This document shows positions 35,620-45,200 of a stretch of DNA of 64,000 nucleotides, in pieces. Each line of letters begins with the position of its first letter. The first letter of the stretch is position 1. A model generated the notes under the pieces. It searched no databases. It was given only the letters and a program-made list of their open reading frames with translations, and had not been told where the DNA came from. Source of the DNA: an uncultured Prevotellaceae bacterium (GTDB taxonomy: Bacteria; Bacteroidota; Bacteroidia; Bacteroidales; Muribaculaceae); the NCBI GenBank assembly GCA_947165675.1, contig CAMVBJ010000004.1, positions 1 to 64,000 on the forward strand, written 5' to 3'. A program made the position numbers and the translations under genes.

Positions 35620-37404
35620 TTACATCCTCTCAGGCACTTCAATGCCCAGCAGGCCCATACCGCGGCGAATAACGTCGGCCACAGTAGCGCTCAGCAGCAG
35701 GCGGAAGGCGCGCACCTTACCGTCTTGTTCCTTGAGGATGCTGTAGTCATGATAGAACTGGTTAAATTCCTTGGCCAAGTCATAGACGTAATTAGCAATG
35801 AGAGCAGGACTGTAGTTACGGCCTGCATCATTGACGGCAGTCGTGAAGTCAGCCAGTTTCTGGATCAGCGAAGTTTCCTTATCGTTGGGAGCCACATCAC
35901 TGATATCAACAGCATTATAATCCTCCCCACTCTTGCGCAGCACCGACTGGATGCGGGCATGTGTATATTGGATAAAAGGACCTGTATTGCCGTTGAAGTC
36001 GATGGACTCACTGGGGTCGAAGAGCATGGTCTTTCTGGGATCAACCTTAAGGATAAAATACTTCAAGGCACCCAAGCCAATCATGCGGAGCACGTCGGCA
36101 CGCTCCTCGTCAGGCACACCCTGCAAACGGCCTGGCTCACCAGCCATCTCGGTAGCCGTAGCAATCATTTCGTCCATCAGCTCATCGGCATCGACGACGG
36201 TACCCTCGCGTGACTTCATCTTGCCGTTAGGCAGCTCGACCATGCCATAGGAGAAATGAACCAGGTCTTTGCCCCACTTGAAGCCCAACTTGTCGAGCAA
36301 CAACGACAGCACCTGGAAGTGGTAATTCTGCTCATTGCCCACGACATAGATCATGCGGTCGATAGGATAATCCTTGTAACGCAGCTGAGCGGTGCCGATA
36401 TCCTGAGTCATATAAACCGATGTGCCGTCGCTGCGCAGTAACAGTTTATGATCCAAGCCGTCAGGCGTAAGGTCTGCCCATACGCTCTGATCCTCCTTGC
36501 GATAGAACAGGCCCTTGTTGAGGCCTTCAAGCACCGTGTCACGCCCCACCAGATAGGTGTCGCTCTCATAATATATCTTATCGAATGAAACGCCCATGCG
36601 ACGGTAAGTCTCGTCAAAGCCAGCATAGACCCAATTGTTCATTTTCTCCCACAGGGCACGCACCTCGGGGTCACCAGCCTCCCAACAGCGCAGCATGTCG
36701 TGTGCCTCCTGGATAAGCGGGGCTTGCTTCTCGGCCTCCTCCTGGCTCATGCCGTTCTCAACCAGTTCCTTGACCTCGGCCTTGTAGTGCTTGTCAAAGG
36801 CCACATAGAAGTCGCCGATCAGGTGATCACCCTTCTTGCCAGTTGATTCGGGAGTTGCACCGTTGCCCCACTTGAGCCATGCGAGCATCGACTTGCAGAT
36901 GTGGATACCGCGGTCGTTCACAATGTTGGTCTTGACTACCTTGTAGCCATTAGCCTCCATAATACATGACAAGCTGTAACCCAGCAGGTTGTTACGCACG
37001 TGACCCAGGTGCAACGGCTTGTTGGTGTTGGGCGAGGAATACTCAATCATGACCAGTTGGCTCTCGTCGGTCACGGGAGTGAAGCCATAATTGGGAGTCG
37101 ATGCCACATGACGGAGGACACCAGTCCAGAACGACGGCTTAATCGTGATATTGAGGAAGCCCTTGATGACGTTAAATTTCTCGACGGCGTCGCAGTGAGC
37201 CAGCATGTGCTCGCCGATTTCCTGTGCAGTCACATCGGGAGCCTTGTGTGAGGCCTTGAGGAACGGGAACACGACAATCGTCTCATTGCCCTCAAATTCC
37301 TTCTTAGTTGTCTGGGGAACAATCTTTTCGGCAGGGAAATCCACGCCATACAACTCCTTTACCGCCATCGCGGTAGCCTGTGCAAGTATATTATCAATCG
37401 ACAT
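35620..37404 (-). CDS. argS: Arginyl-tRNA synthetase
   Basis: 594 aa from the ATG at 37404; the frame runs 14 codons further upstream without ArgS-like sequence. Class I synthetase that charges tRNA-Arg and, as is known for the family, needs tRNA for activation. N-terminal Add-1-like domain, HIGH motif HLGH in EYSSPNTNKPLHLGHVRNNL, the YVVGNEQNYHFQVL region, and the C-terminal DALR anticodon-binding domain are present. The KMSKS region reads NGKMKSREGTVVDADEL, a degenerate form normal for ArgS. An upstream -7 box would give a leader of about 180 nt. Confidence 0.97.
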   Translation of the reverse strand: MSIDNILAQATAMAVKELYGVDFPAEKIVPQTTKKEFEGNETIVVFPFLKASHKAPDVTAQEIGEHMLAHCDAVEKFNVIKGFLNITIKPSFWTGVLRHVASTPNYGFTPVTDESQLVMIEYSSPNTNKPLHLGHVRNNLLGYSLSCIMEANGYKVVKTNIVNDRGIHICKSMLAWLKWGNGATPESTGKKGDHLIGDFYVAFDKHYKAEVKELVENGMSQEEAEKQAPLIQEAHDMLRCWEAGDPEVRALWEKMNNWVYAGFDETYRRMGVSFDKIYYESDTYLVGRDTVLEGLNKGLFYRKEDQSVWADLTPDGLDHKLLLRSDGTSVYMTQDIGTAQLRYKDYPIDRMIYVVGNEQNYHFQVLSLLLDKLGFKWGKDLVHFSYGMVELPNGKMKSREGTVVDADELMDEMIATATEMAGEPGRLQGVPDEERADVLRMIGLGALKYFILKVDPRKTMLFDPSESIDFNGNTGPFIQYTHARIQSVLRKSGEDYNAVDISDVAPNDKETSLIQKLADFTTAVNDAGRNYSPALIANYVYDLAKEFNQFYHDYSILKEQDGKVRAFRLLLSATVADVIRRGMGLLGIEVPERM

Positions 37405-37446
37405 AGTAATATAGTAGTTTTTATTGTTATCAATGCTGCATACCAT

Positions 37447-37517
37447 AATGACAATTCACGCCCAGCGAGGCTCTGTCATCATTCAAAAGCTACAATTATA
37501 ACCGCCCCTGCGGGCGG
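37447..37517 (-). other. Two hairpins in the presumed argS leader
   Basis: CCGCCC (37502-37507) pairs with GGGCGG (37512-37517), and AATGACA (37447-37453) pairs with TGTCATCATT (37474-37483) with a bulge. They fall between the -7 box at 37593 and the argS start. The first could alternatively end addA transcription. No T-box features were seen. Confidence 0.4.
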
Positions 37518-37592
37518 AAAACTTGTGCAAACCGAACGCCATAAAGTTTACTTTAATGACTGAGTTGCAGCCAAGTTTCGGTAAATATTTGG

Positions 37593-37600
37593 CAAAGGTA
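37593..37600 (-). promoter_or_regulatory. -7 box for argS
   Basis: TACCTTTG on the minus strand, about 190 nt before the argS ATG and 50 nt past the addA stop. Confidence 0.5.
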
Positions 37601-37649
37601 CAAAAAAGTTTTCAGTTTACCGTCGATTGCCCATAGTTTCTGATGGCCC

Positions 37650-40600
37650 TCACTTTACAGGGTTGCCTTGATGGTCGATGATGAGGTCATGGGTAACGTA
37701 CCAGATGCGGCCCTGAATGGGGGCATCAGGGAAGATGAGGCGCAACTTGTCGATGTATTGCTGCAACTGACGACAATTTTTCTTATCATTGCGCTGACCA
37801 CTCTTGTAGTCGATGACGATAAGCTGGCCGTCAGGACGGCGCACAATGCGGTCGGGTCGCTGGTTCTCGATGCCATCCGTGTCCCACAAGTTGTCACTGG
37901 CCATGGTGATCGTGCGCTCACTATAGACCTTGTTAGCAGGATCAAACCATACAGCTACGGGGGTCTTGTCATCCATCATGGGGGTTAGGACGTGGGTCTG
38001 GATACTGGAGATGCCACAGGGGTCTTCCTCGTCGTTGGTAATGATGCCATGCTTGATAGCCTGGGTAATGACACGCTGGGCGCTGTCACGGTCCTGAATG
38101 CCACTCATGACGCTGTGCAACCTGATGCCCGCATCAATACGTGAACTGGAAGCATGGTCAACCCTCACACTCAAGTTCAATGTGCCATCATTGACGCGAT
38201 ATTGGGTAATGGGGACCTGAATGGCCACTTTGGGCTCCTCAGTACGCTTCTCATCCAACTCCTCGCGCGAGGAAATCACCCCTCGCTCATACCATCCTGT
38301 GGGCTCGCCCTGGGCATCAAGGATAGAAACGAATTGATCGTCGCTTGAACTTGAGGCAAAATCAAGGAGTAACGACTTCACATCATTGGCCGTTCGACCC
38401 GTGTCACAGAACAGATGGAGATCGGATTGCGGACGGGTTAAAGCCACATAGGTCTTGTTTAGATTATCGATGATGACTGCCGTGCGTTGTTCCTCGACAA
38501 AGGCACGCGCCTTAGGTCCCAAGATGCCGTTATCGTACATCTTGACAAGAGCCGACTTGTTCACATTAATGAGCGGAGGCAACAAAGCAGGGTCACAGAC
38601 GTGTGGTGCCACAAGCGTGTCCATGAAAACGTCACCTGGCATCCAGTACTCCAACTCTCGTCTGTTATCATCGAGTTCCCATGTTGCAAAGGGAATCACA
38701 ACGCATTCAAATTCAAGTCCCTTGGCCTTGTGGATAGTCATAATGTTGATGGCATCGCTGGTCGTCGGCGAGTTGACAGCCAGAGTACCCTTTTTCTCGT
38801 CCCAGAACTTGAGAAATTCCCTCAGACTGCCACCATTGCGCATCGAGGCAAACTGCATGACCGTATCTTGAAAAGCGAACAGGAAGGCCGTCTCACGGTC
38901 GATATCTCCACCTGTTTGCTGATCGGTGCGAAAATAAGCAATAATTGTCTCAACGATGCTCACCAGTGTAGTCAGTTCATTGCCTGAAGGTAACAAACGC
39001 TCTAACAACGCATCAAAACGCATCGAGGCCTGTCCATCTTCACCCCCATCGGTAGTGTCATCACTGCTATCCAGATCTTGTAAGCACTGCTGCAATATCC
39101 TGCCATTGGTGATGGCATCATGGCACTGGGCAGGATCCTGCATCTTAATGAACTCACCAAGGGCCGTATAAAGGCGCTGGTCACTGACACGCCTACGCAA
39201 CATTCCCGAGAGAACCTTATCCTTGAGCACATCCTCAGTTTCATCCTCATCCTCACCGGTCCCATACTGACTGATGTCAATGAAGCGCAACATGGCAATG
39301 ATGCGCCTGACAACAGTGGAATTGTTGAGCAGCAATGATTCACCCGAAATGATGTCAATACGCCTGTCAGGATTGTTCCTGTTGTGCTGGAGGATGCACT
39401 CCACAATCCGGTCACTCTCGGAGTTAGCATTGACCAGAATGCCCATCTTGCCCCAATCGTAACGCTCATGCAGCCATAACAGATAATCGGGCAAGATGGC
39501 AAGGACATCAGGTTTACTATCTTTTTCGCCAGCGGTGCTCTTCGCGCCAGCTCCCTTGAAGTGGTCGTAGTTGGCAGTAATCACTCGGACATAGCCGGGA
39601 ACTCGCTTGGAATCAATGTTATCGGGCAGACCTTGCCTGACGTCCCTGTAAGAGTCCTCAACGGCCTTGTTGCCAGCATAACGAAGCCTAACGAACTCAA
39701 AGAGCCTATTGTTGAACTCCACAATATTTCTCGAACTGCGGTAATTGACCGAAGTGGGGGCGCCATCCTTGACTGGTGGCATGTAGTAGTCATGGGCAAA
39801 GTCGGCATTCACCTTCTCGCGGAAAACCGTGGGATCGGCATTGCGAAAGCGGTAAATCGACTGCTTGGCATCACCGATGAGCATGTTAAAATTGCCATTG
39901 GCGAGGCTATCCTTGAGCAAACCACGGAAATTCTCATATTGCTTGGTACTTGTGTCCTGAAACTCATCGATCATGTAATGGGCAATCAATGTGCCCACGC
40001 GCTCATAGACAAAGGGGGATCCACTGTCAAGGACAGTGCCAATGAGCTGATTGGTGTCACCGATGAGGATTGAATTGGTCTCATGACGATAGCGCTCAAG
40101 GAACACATCAACCATGGCAATGAGTCCCAACAGCCCCAATTTGTTCTCCACCTTCTCGTAGAAAGTGACGCACAATTCAATATTAAAGTAGCGTGACACC
40201 AGCTCCTGCACCTTGGCCAGAAGGGTATCAGGAGGATTTACCCCCGACTTAAACTGAGTAGCAATCTTATCAAGATCGGCACCAAACAGGCTGGAACTTA
40301 TCGGGCTATAGACATCGGCCATATACCAGTTCTTCAAGGAATACCTGAGTGCGCTGGCATAAGGTTCAAGCTGGGCACGCAATTCATCAAGCACCTGGTT
40401 GGTCTCACCGTTGATGGCCTCGACTGTATCATGAATGAACTTCTTGAAAGCTCCGATGCGGCTGAAATCACTCACGTAGGCGCCATTCTCATCCTTGTGG
40501 CCCAAGTAATCGCGGATTTCGTTCATCTTGCTACGGAAGAGCTCACTATTCATCTGCTTTGCGAACTTAAAGAAGCTTCCACCATCGTCAAAGAAGCGCC

Positions 40601-41207
40601 AACTCTTGAGTTCGGCATCACTACGCATCTGATGACGCTGATACTCTTGCACCCACTCGTCAACCTGCGTGGGTTTACCCTCTTGTCCCAGCGAGAGCAA
40701 GAAATTGTGTATTGCCACACGCACCGCATATTTCTCCTCGAGCTGGATATCATAGTTGAAATCACGGTCCAGTTCACGAGCAAAGTTACGCAGAATCGTC
40801 TGGAAAAACGAGTCGATGGTACTAACATTGAAGTTACTGTAATCAAACAGCAACTCATTGAGTGCCTTGCGTGCAAGAAACCTCACCTCGACTTCGGGCA
40901 AGCCCGACTCAGCGACAAAGCCATCCAGGTAATCACTCTCGATTCCCGGTTGTGCAAGATTGTAGAGCTCATCGACAATGCGTTTTTTCATCTGGTCGGT
41001 AGCCTTGTTGGTAAAGGTGATGGCCAGCAACTGGCGATGGGCATTCACGACTCGATCATCGTTCTTGCCACGGCGTGGTACGAGGCGGTTATCCTCGGTC
41101 ATGGTGAAAAGGAGGTGCTTGATGTACTGTAGAGCCAAATTATAAGTTTTACCAGACCCAGCAGATGCCTTCATGACCAGCAGATTGCGTTGGTTGTCGT
41201 TATTCAT
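37650..41207 (-). CDS. addA: AddA/RecB-like helicase-nuclease (UvrD-type helicase domain)
   Basis: 1185 aa from the ATG at 41207 (the frame opens with TTG at 41216). AddAB/RecBCD enzymes process double-strand breaks for RecA loading. SF1 helicase motifs are in order: Walker A ASAGSGKT (residues 14-21), ITFTNKATDQMK, IDEFQDTS, GDAKQSIYRFRNADP, VNYRSS, MTIHKAKGLEFECVV and VALTRPQSDLHLF. A C-terminal RecB-type nuclease follows (GIRLHSVM, DRIVRRPDG, IVIDYKSG, QLQQYIDKL), with D, D and K as probable active-site residues. The AddB partner usually encoded next to AddA in Bacteroidota is not present in this window. Confidence 0.92.
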   Translation of the reverse strand: MNNDNQRNLLVMKASAGSGKTYNLALQYIKHLLFTMTEDNRLVPRRGKNDDRVVNAHRQLLAITFTNKATDQMKKRIVDELYNLAQPGIESDYLDGFVAESGLPEVEVRFLARKALNELLFDYSNFNVSTIDSFFQTILRNFARELDRDFNYDIQLEEKYAVRVAIHNFLLSLGQEGKPTQVDEWVQEYQRHQMRSDAELKSWRFFDDGGSFFKFAKQMNSELFRSKMNEIRDYLGHKDENGAYVSDFSRIGAFKKFIHDTVEAINGETNQVLDELRAQLEPYASALRYSLKNWYMADVYSPISSSLFGADLDKIATQFKSGVNPPDTLLAKVQELVSRYFNIELCVTFYEKVENKLGLLGLIAMVDVFLERYRHETNSILIGDTNQLIGTVLDSGSPFVYERVGTLIAHYMIDEFQDTSTKQYENFRGLLKDSLANGNFNMLIGDAKQSIYRFRNADPTVFREKVNADFAHDYYMPPVKDGAPTSVNYRSSRNIVEFNNRLFEFVRLRYAGNKAVEDSYRDVRQGLPDNIDSKRVPGYVRVITANYDHFKGAGAKSTAGEKDSKPDVLAILPDYLLWLHERYDWGKMGILVNANSESDRIVECILQHNRNNPDRRIDIISGESLLLNNSTVVRRIIAMLRFIDISQYGTGEDEDETEDVLKDKVLSGMLRRRVSDQRLYTALGEFIKMQDPAQCHDAITNGRILQQCLQDLDSSDDTTDGGEDGQASMRFDALLERLLPSGNELTTLVSIVETIIAYFRTDQQTGGDIDRETAFLFAFQDTVMQFASMRNGGSLREFLKFWDEKKGTLAVNSPTTSDAINIMTIHKAKGLEFECVVIPFATWELDDNRRELEYWMPGDVFMDTLVAPHVCDPALLPPLINVNKSALVKMYDNGILGPKARAFVEEQRTAVIIDNLNKTYVALTRPQSDLHLFCDTGRTANDVKSLLLDFASSSSDDQFVSILDAQGEPTGWYERGVISSREELDEKRTEEPKVAIQVPITQYRVNDGTLNLSVRVDHASSSRIDAGIRLHSVMSGIQDRDSAQRVITQAIKHGIITNDEEDPCGISSIQTHVLTPMMDDKTPVAVWFDPANKVYSERTITMASDNLWDTDGIENQRPDRIVRRPDGQLIVIDYKSGQRNDKKNCRQLQQYIDKLRLIFPDAPIQGRIWYVTHDLIIDHQGNPVK

Positions 41208-41216
41208 GTTTGGCAA

Positions 41217-41449
41217 TAGGTAATAAAATGCAGATATTTAAAAACACACAGGAGGGGTAATCACACATTATTATATTATTTAGGCGATGATATAGAGATT
41301 GGTCCGAACCCTGCGGGCTAATGCTAATTACACGAATAGTTTTAAACATTTTTTCGTGAAATACGTTTTTCTTAGCGAAATTAGTATTAAAAAACCCTTC
41401 AGGGTCAACCGCTATATCGTTCCCATTATCTATGTTTCACAAGTTGATA
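41217..41449. repeat. Intergenic spacer with a degenerate inverted repeat pair
   Basis: Two AT-rich copies of about 45 nt (41284-41329 and, inverted, 41379-41420) share GATATAG, ACCCTG..GGG and CTAATT blocks. The inner 6-bp pair CACGAA/TTCGTG is in between. No gene was seen. The second copy includes the SUI1-gene terminator. Confidence 0.5.
41389..41405 (-). terminator. Terminator of the SUI1-like gene
   Basis: On the minus strand ACCCT-GA-AGGGT is followed by six T, located 45 nt past the stop codon. Confidence 0.65.
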
Positions 41450-41806
41450 TCATATAATGCGAGCCTTGAAGCCCATCGCAACGAGTTGATCATGCACTCG
41501 CTGCCGGAAGTCGCCTTGAATCAAGATCTCGCCACCGCGGGCACTGCCACCCACGCCAAGCGCAGACTTGAGTTGAGAGGCCACTGCCTTGAGGGCATCA
41601 TCATCACAGTTGAAGCCTGCCACAATGGTAGCCTGCTTGCCAGCACGCCCCTTGCGTTCAAGCACGATATCAAGCATCGCCTTGCCTTGCTGTTGCAGAG
41701 CATCCCCCCTGGGAGCTTGTTGCACCTCGGGCACGTTGTTGCTGTCGTCCGGCACGGGCATGTTGAACGCCTTGCCTAACGCTTCTTTCCAATCAATAGA
41801 GTCCAT
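41450..41806 (-). CDS. SUI1/YciH-family translation initiation factor
   Basis: 118 aa. The C-terminal 75 residues (LERKGRAGKQATIVAGF, LGVGGSARGGEILIQGDFRQ) form the eIF1/SUI1 fold seen in bacterial YciH, which influences start-site fidelity in vitro. The N-terminal 40 residues are acidic and probably flexible. It has its own -7 box and a terminator, so it is likely monocistronic. Confidence 0.92.
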   Translation of the reverse strand: MDSIDWKEALGKAFNMPVPDDSNNVPEVQQAPRGDALQQQGKAMLDIVLERKGRAGKQATIVAGFNCDDDALKAVASQLKSALGVGGSARGGEILIQGDFRQRVHDQLVAMGFKARII

Positions 41807-41854
41807 AGCAATAAAAAATTACGTATCAATTAAACCATCTTGATTCTCTCACAT

Positions 41855-41862
41855 CAAAGGTA
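41855..41862 (-). promoter_or_regulatory. -7 box for the SUI1-like gene
   Basis: TACCTTTG on the minus strand, about 50 nt before the start codon. Confidence 0.55.
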
Positions 41863-41957
41863 CAAAAAATAAGTGAGAAAAAGGCATTAACAACAAAAAA
41901 ACCACTGTCATGTAAGAAAAATAATCAAAAAATGATTACTGAATCAAATAAAAGCAC

Positions 41958-41965
41958 TACCTTTG
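41958..41965 (+). promoter_or_regulatory. -7 box for the ferredoxin gene
   Basis: TACCTTTG, 55 nt before the ATG at 42021. Confidence 0.6.
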
Positions 41966-42020
41966 CTGCACTGTTTACTTTTTTACATTATTAACTATTT
42001 CACTTTAAAATCACACTAAT

Positions 42021-42191
42021 ATGGCTTATGTAATTTCTGATAGCTGCGTAGCTTGTGGCACCTGCCAGTCAGTATGCCCCGCCGACGCAATCTCTGAGGG
42101 CGACATCTACAAGATTGATCCTGACACCTGCTTGGACTGCGGTACTTGTGCTGACGCATGCCCCACTGGTGCTATCGCTCCCGGTGAATAA
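42021..42191 (+). CDS. 2[4Fe-4S] ferredoxin
   Basis: 56 aa, a complete small gene below common ORF length cut-offs. It reads MAYVISDSCVACGTCQSVCP followed by a linker and CLDCGTCADACPTGAIAPGE. The two CxxCxxCxxxCP clusters each bind a [4Fe-4S] centre, as in clostridial-type ferredoxins that carry electrons for pyruvate:ferredoxin oxidoreductase and similar enzymes. A -7 box lies upstream and a strong hairpin follows, so it is a single-gene unit. Its codon use fits strong expression. Confidence 0.96.
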   Translation: MAYVISDSCVACGTCQSVCPADAISEGDIYKIDPDTCLDCGTCADACPTGAIAPGE

Positions 42192-42219
42192 TTTCGATTA
42201 CTAACTACGAAACAAGTAT

Positions 42220-42249
42220 TGCGGCTACATCCTGTTGGATGTAGCCGCA
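42220..42249. terminator. Terminator after the ferredoxin gene
   Basis: TGCGGCTACATCC (42220-42232) pairs perfectly with GGATGTAGCCGCA (42237-42249) around a 4-nt loop, with a T-rich stretch beyond. It may also stop the convergent PorU-like operon. Confidence 0.85.
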
Positions 42250-42285
42250 TATTGTTTTATTCACCCGGTGAAGTGAAGTGAATGA

Positions 42286-45200
42286 TCAATTGGCTGTCTT
42301 GATCGGATCGAGAACGATAAGATCGTTGATGGGCGTACCACCGTAGATCTCACCATCGACGTAGGTCCCATAATAACGATACAGACCCGCCGGTACTTGT
42401 TGTCCCTGATTATCGGTAAGATTCCAGGCCACAGGGAAAGTGCTGGTATGGGTTTTCCACACGAGTTTGCCAACGGCATCGGTCACACGCACAACATATT
42501 CAGGATTACCCTTCACAGTCGACTCGACATCAAAGTTGACAGTCTCGCCTCTATAGACGGGGAGCTTATCGGCCACCAGAGTCGATCCACCCTTCTGACC
42601 TACCATAAAAGTAATCGTGCGGGAAGCCCGCTGACCCTTCAGGTCGGTGACAGTAAACGTGAGAGTATGCAGACCCTCGGCAATGTCTGATAACGGATAC
42701 TTGACACTGATTGACTTGCCGTCAGCACCAGCGGTGACATAGCAGTCGATATCACTATAGGATGTGTTGCCACCGTCAAGCATCAGGTTTAATCCATTGG
42801 TGACGGAGTTTGACTGCAAGTTAATAGCCTCGTTGTCACGAGCCGTGATGTAAACCATAGACTTTGCTCCAACGACCGCACCATCGGTAAATGTGGCCTG
42901 ATCATTGATATACATCGCATCAATGACGGGTGCCTGAGTATCGTTAACGGCTACACCCTCATAGTAAGGCTTCATGACCAGCTTATCATTAAAGCCATTG
43001 ACCATAACCGAGGTGTTGTCCTGATGAGCATAGACACGCAGGAGAACATTCTCATTGGAAGCCTTCACCTCCATGGGGACAATCATTGAGCCCTTGAAAA
43101 TGCCATTCACGACACGTCCAGTAACCTCACCCAACTTGGCACGGTTCGTCATTATATCGCGGGTCACTAAAGCCCCCATGCTCGTGTTACTGATGGAGCA
43201 GAACACCTCGTTCTTATCATATAACGTCATCGTGGCGTCTCCGTTGAAGGTCTTATCCAAGGCCCCGTTCTCGTCCACCACCTGAGCCTCGACGGGGAAG
43301 CGCTGCAGAGGGTGCAATCGAGCCGTGGCTGTCGAGTCACTCATATCGACACCCATCACTTTGGTGATTTTGAACCGGGTCACGGGATAGTTGATCTTGA
43401 TTGCAGGGTCACCCAGCAAGAAGAACTTCATCTTATTGAAATTGGTGTATCCCATCTCAAGTTTTGCCAGCCTCAAGGCCTCACCCAAGGTAAGCATCTT
43501 GCCTGAATCGTGGTAACCGAACATCTTGCGGATAAACCTGGTAGTCAAGGCATCGTTATCGCCCGAGAGAACCATACGTGAAGCTGTAATCAGGGCGATA
43601 GCTCCACCATCGCGCTTATGGAACATGAGTTCGGCGATACCATGCCTACCGTAGTCAAAGTGGGCCACATTGCAACATGAGGTGTACAGGATGGGCAAGT
43701 GCTGATAAGATGTGCTCATCACATCTCGATTGTTCCACATGTCAATACTCTTGGTAAAGCCGATAGAGCCGGCATGTCCCACATAGGTACCAAAGTACAC
43801 ACCACTCTTGAAGGTGTGGGTCAATTGATCCTTGGCCACGGTAGCGGGCATATTGCTTATACCACCAGATGCATAAGCCTCTTCACTACTACGGGGATAC
43901 AGCACACCATGTACTGCAGTGACCTGCATACCCGTGGACTGTTCGTTATCGATTTGATTCCTATAGCCCTCGCCCTGGAAGGTGAATTCACCTTTGTTAC
44001 CCCTGGAGTCATCAGTGAAGACCATAGCATTGTTGCGCCACACACCATAGTCGGGATTGGCATAATACTCAACGAGTTTGTCCACATCATTGACCGCCTC
44101 ATCCATCGTACTGCAAGTCATGCGTCCCACACCAATCGACAATTTGTCAGAAGCAATGTTGGAACCCGACTTGTCGGCCAACATACCATAGAAATCATCC
44201 GAGGTATAAGAGAAATCCTCATTGCTGCTGTTTATCGTTTGATAGGTAAGCAGGCTTCCAGCTAACGGACCTGTGATGCCACGATTGTCGAGATTGCCAT
44301 GACCAAAGAGGAGCAGGTTCTTGAACTTATCGGGATTGCGGTCATAAAGCATCTTGCACAACAGACGATAACCCATTGCATCACGCACGCCACTGGAGAA
44401 CTCATTGAACACCTTATCCTGATCGACCACAGTAACGTCGATGCCATCGACTGCACGGTGCAGGGCTGCGACACGCTCAGCCTGCTCGTGGTACATCTTA
44501 TCGGTAATGATGAGTAGTTCGGGAGTCTGAAGCGCATGCAGGTTCTGGTTCTCGACAGGCTCATAGGAGGTAATCTTCTTCAGTTTCTTAGCTGGATCAA
44601 ATGCTATGAAAAGTCCATTCATTTCATTCTTGGCCGAGAAATAATATCCTTGAACCTGATGATCGTTGTACTTGACAAGAGGTATCGAGACAGGGTTAGA
44701 GGGATTGGTAATCGACCACACAACGGTTGTTGAAGCAGCATTGGGCAACTTGAAACGTTCATTACCCAATATCCGACCATAACCCATTAGCAACTGGCTG
44801 TCATACTGTTCCCTAACCACATTGCTACGGGAATAAGTCAATATCACATAGTCCAACCGTGCAAGAGTCAGATCGGGAGAAGAACCCGTCCCAAATGTCA
44901 AGAAAGGTTCGAAATATCCTCTATCAGTGAGGCGTCTCAATTTGACCTTAGCATAAGGTGACGCAGTAAAATAATAATCATAATCACCCACTTTATTCAC
45001 ACGCGACTGGAGAGATGAATAGGGGACGGTATCGATGGCGTTACCGCAGTTAATGACAGCGCCAACATAGGTCAAACTCGACTTGTTAGCGACAGCGGCA
45101 ACCGTATTTACCATTATCGAGCTATCGGCAATATCAGGCACCGTGAAGTTAATCCGAACCTTGTTTAAGCGGATATCCTCGCCCAACATATCCCTTCCAG

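Noticed and set aside
37405-37600. T-box before argS
   Set aside because: No T-box sequence or specifier/antiterminator layout; T-boxes are also not expected in Bacteroidota.
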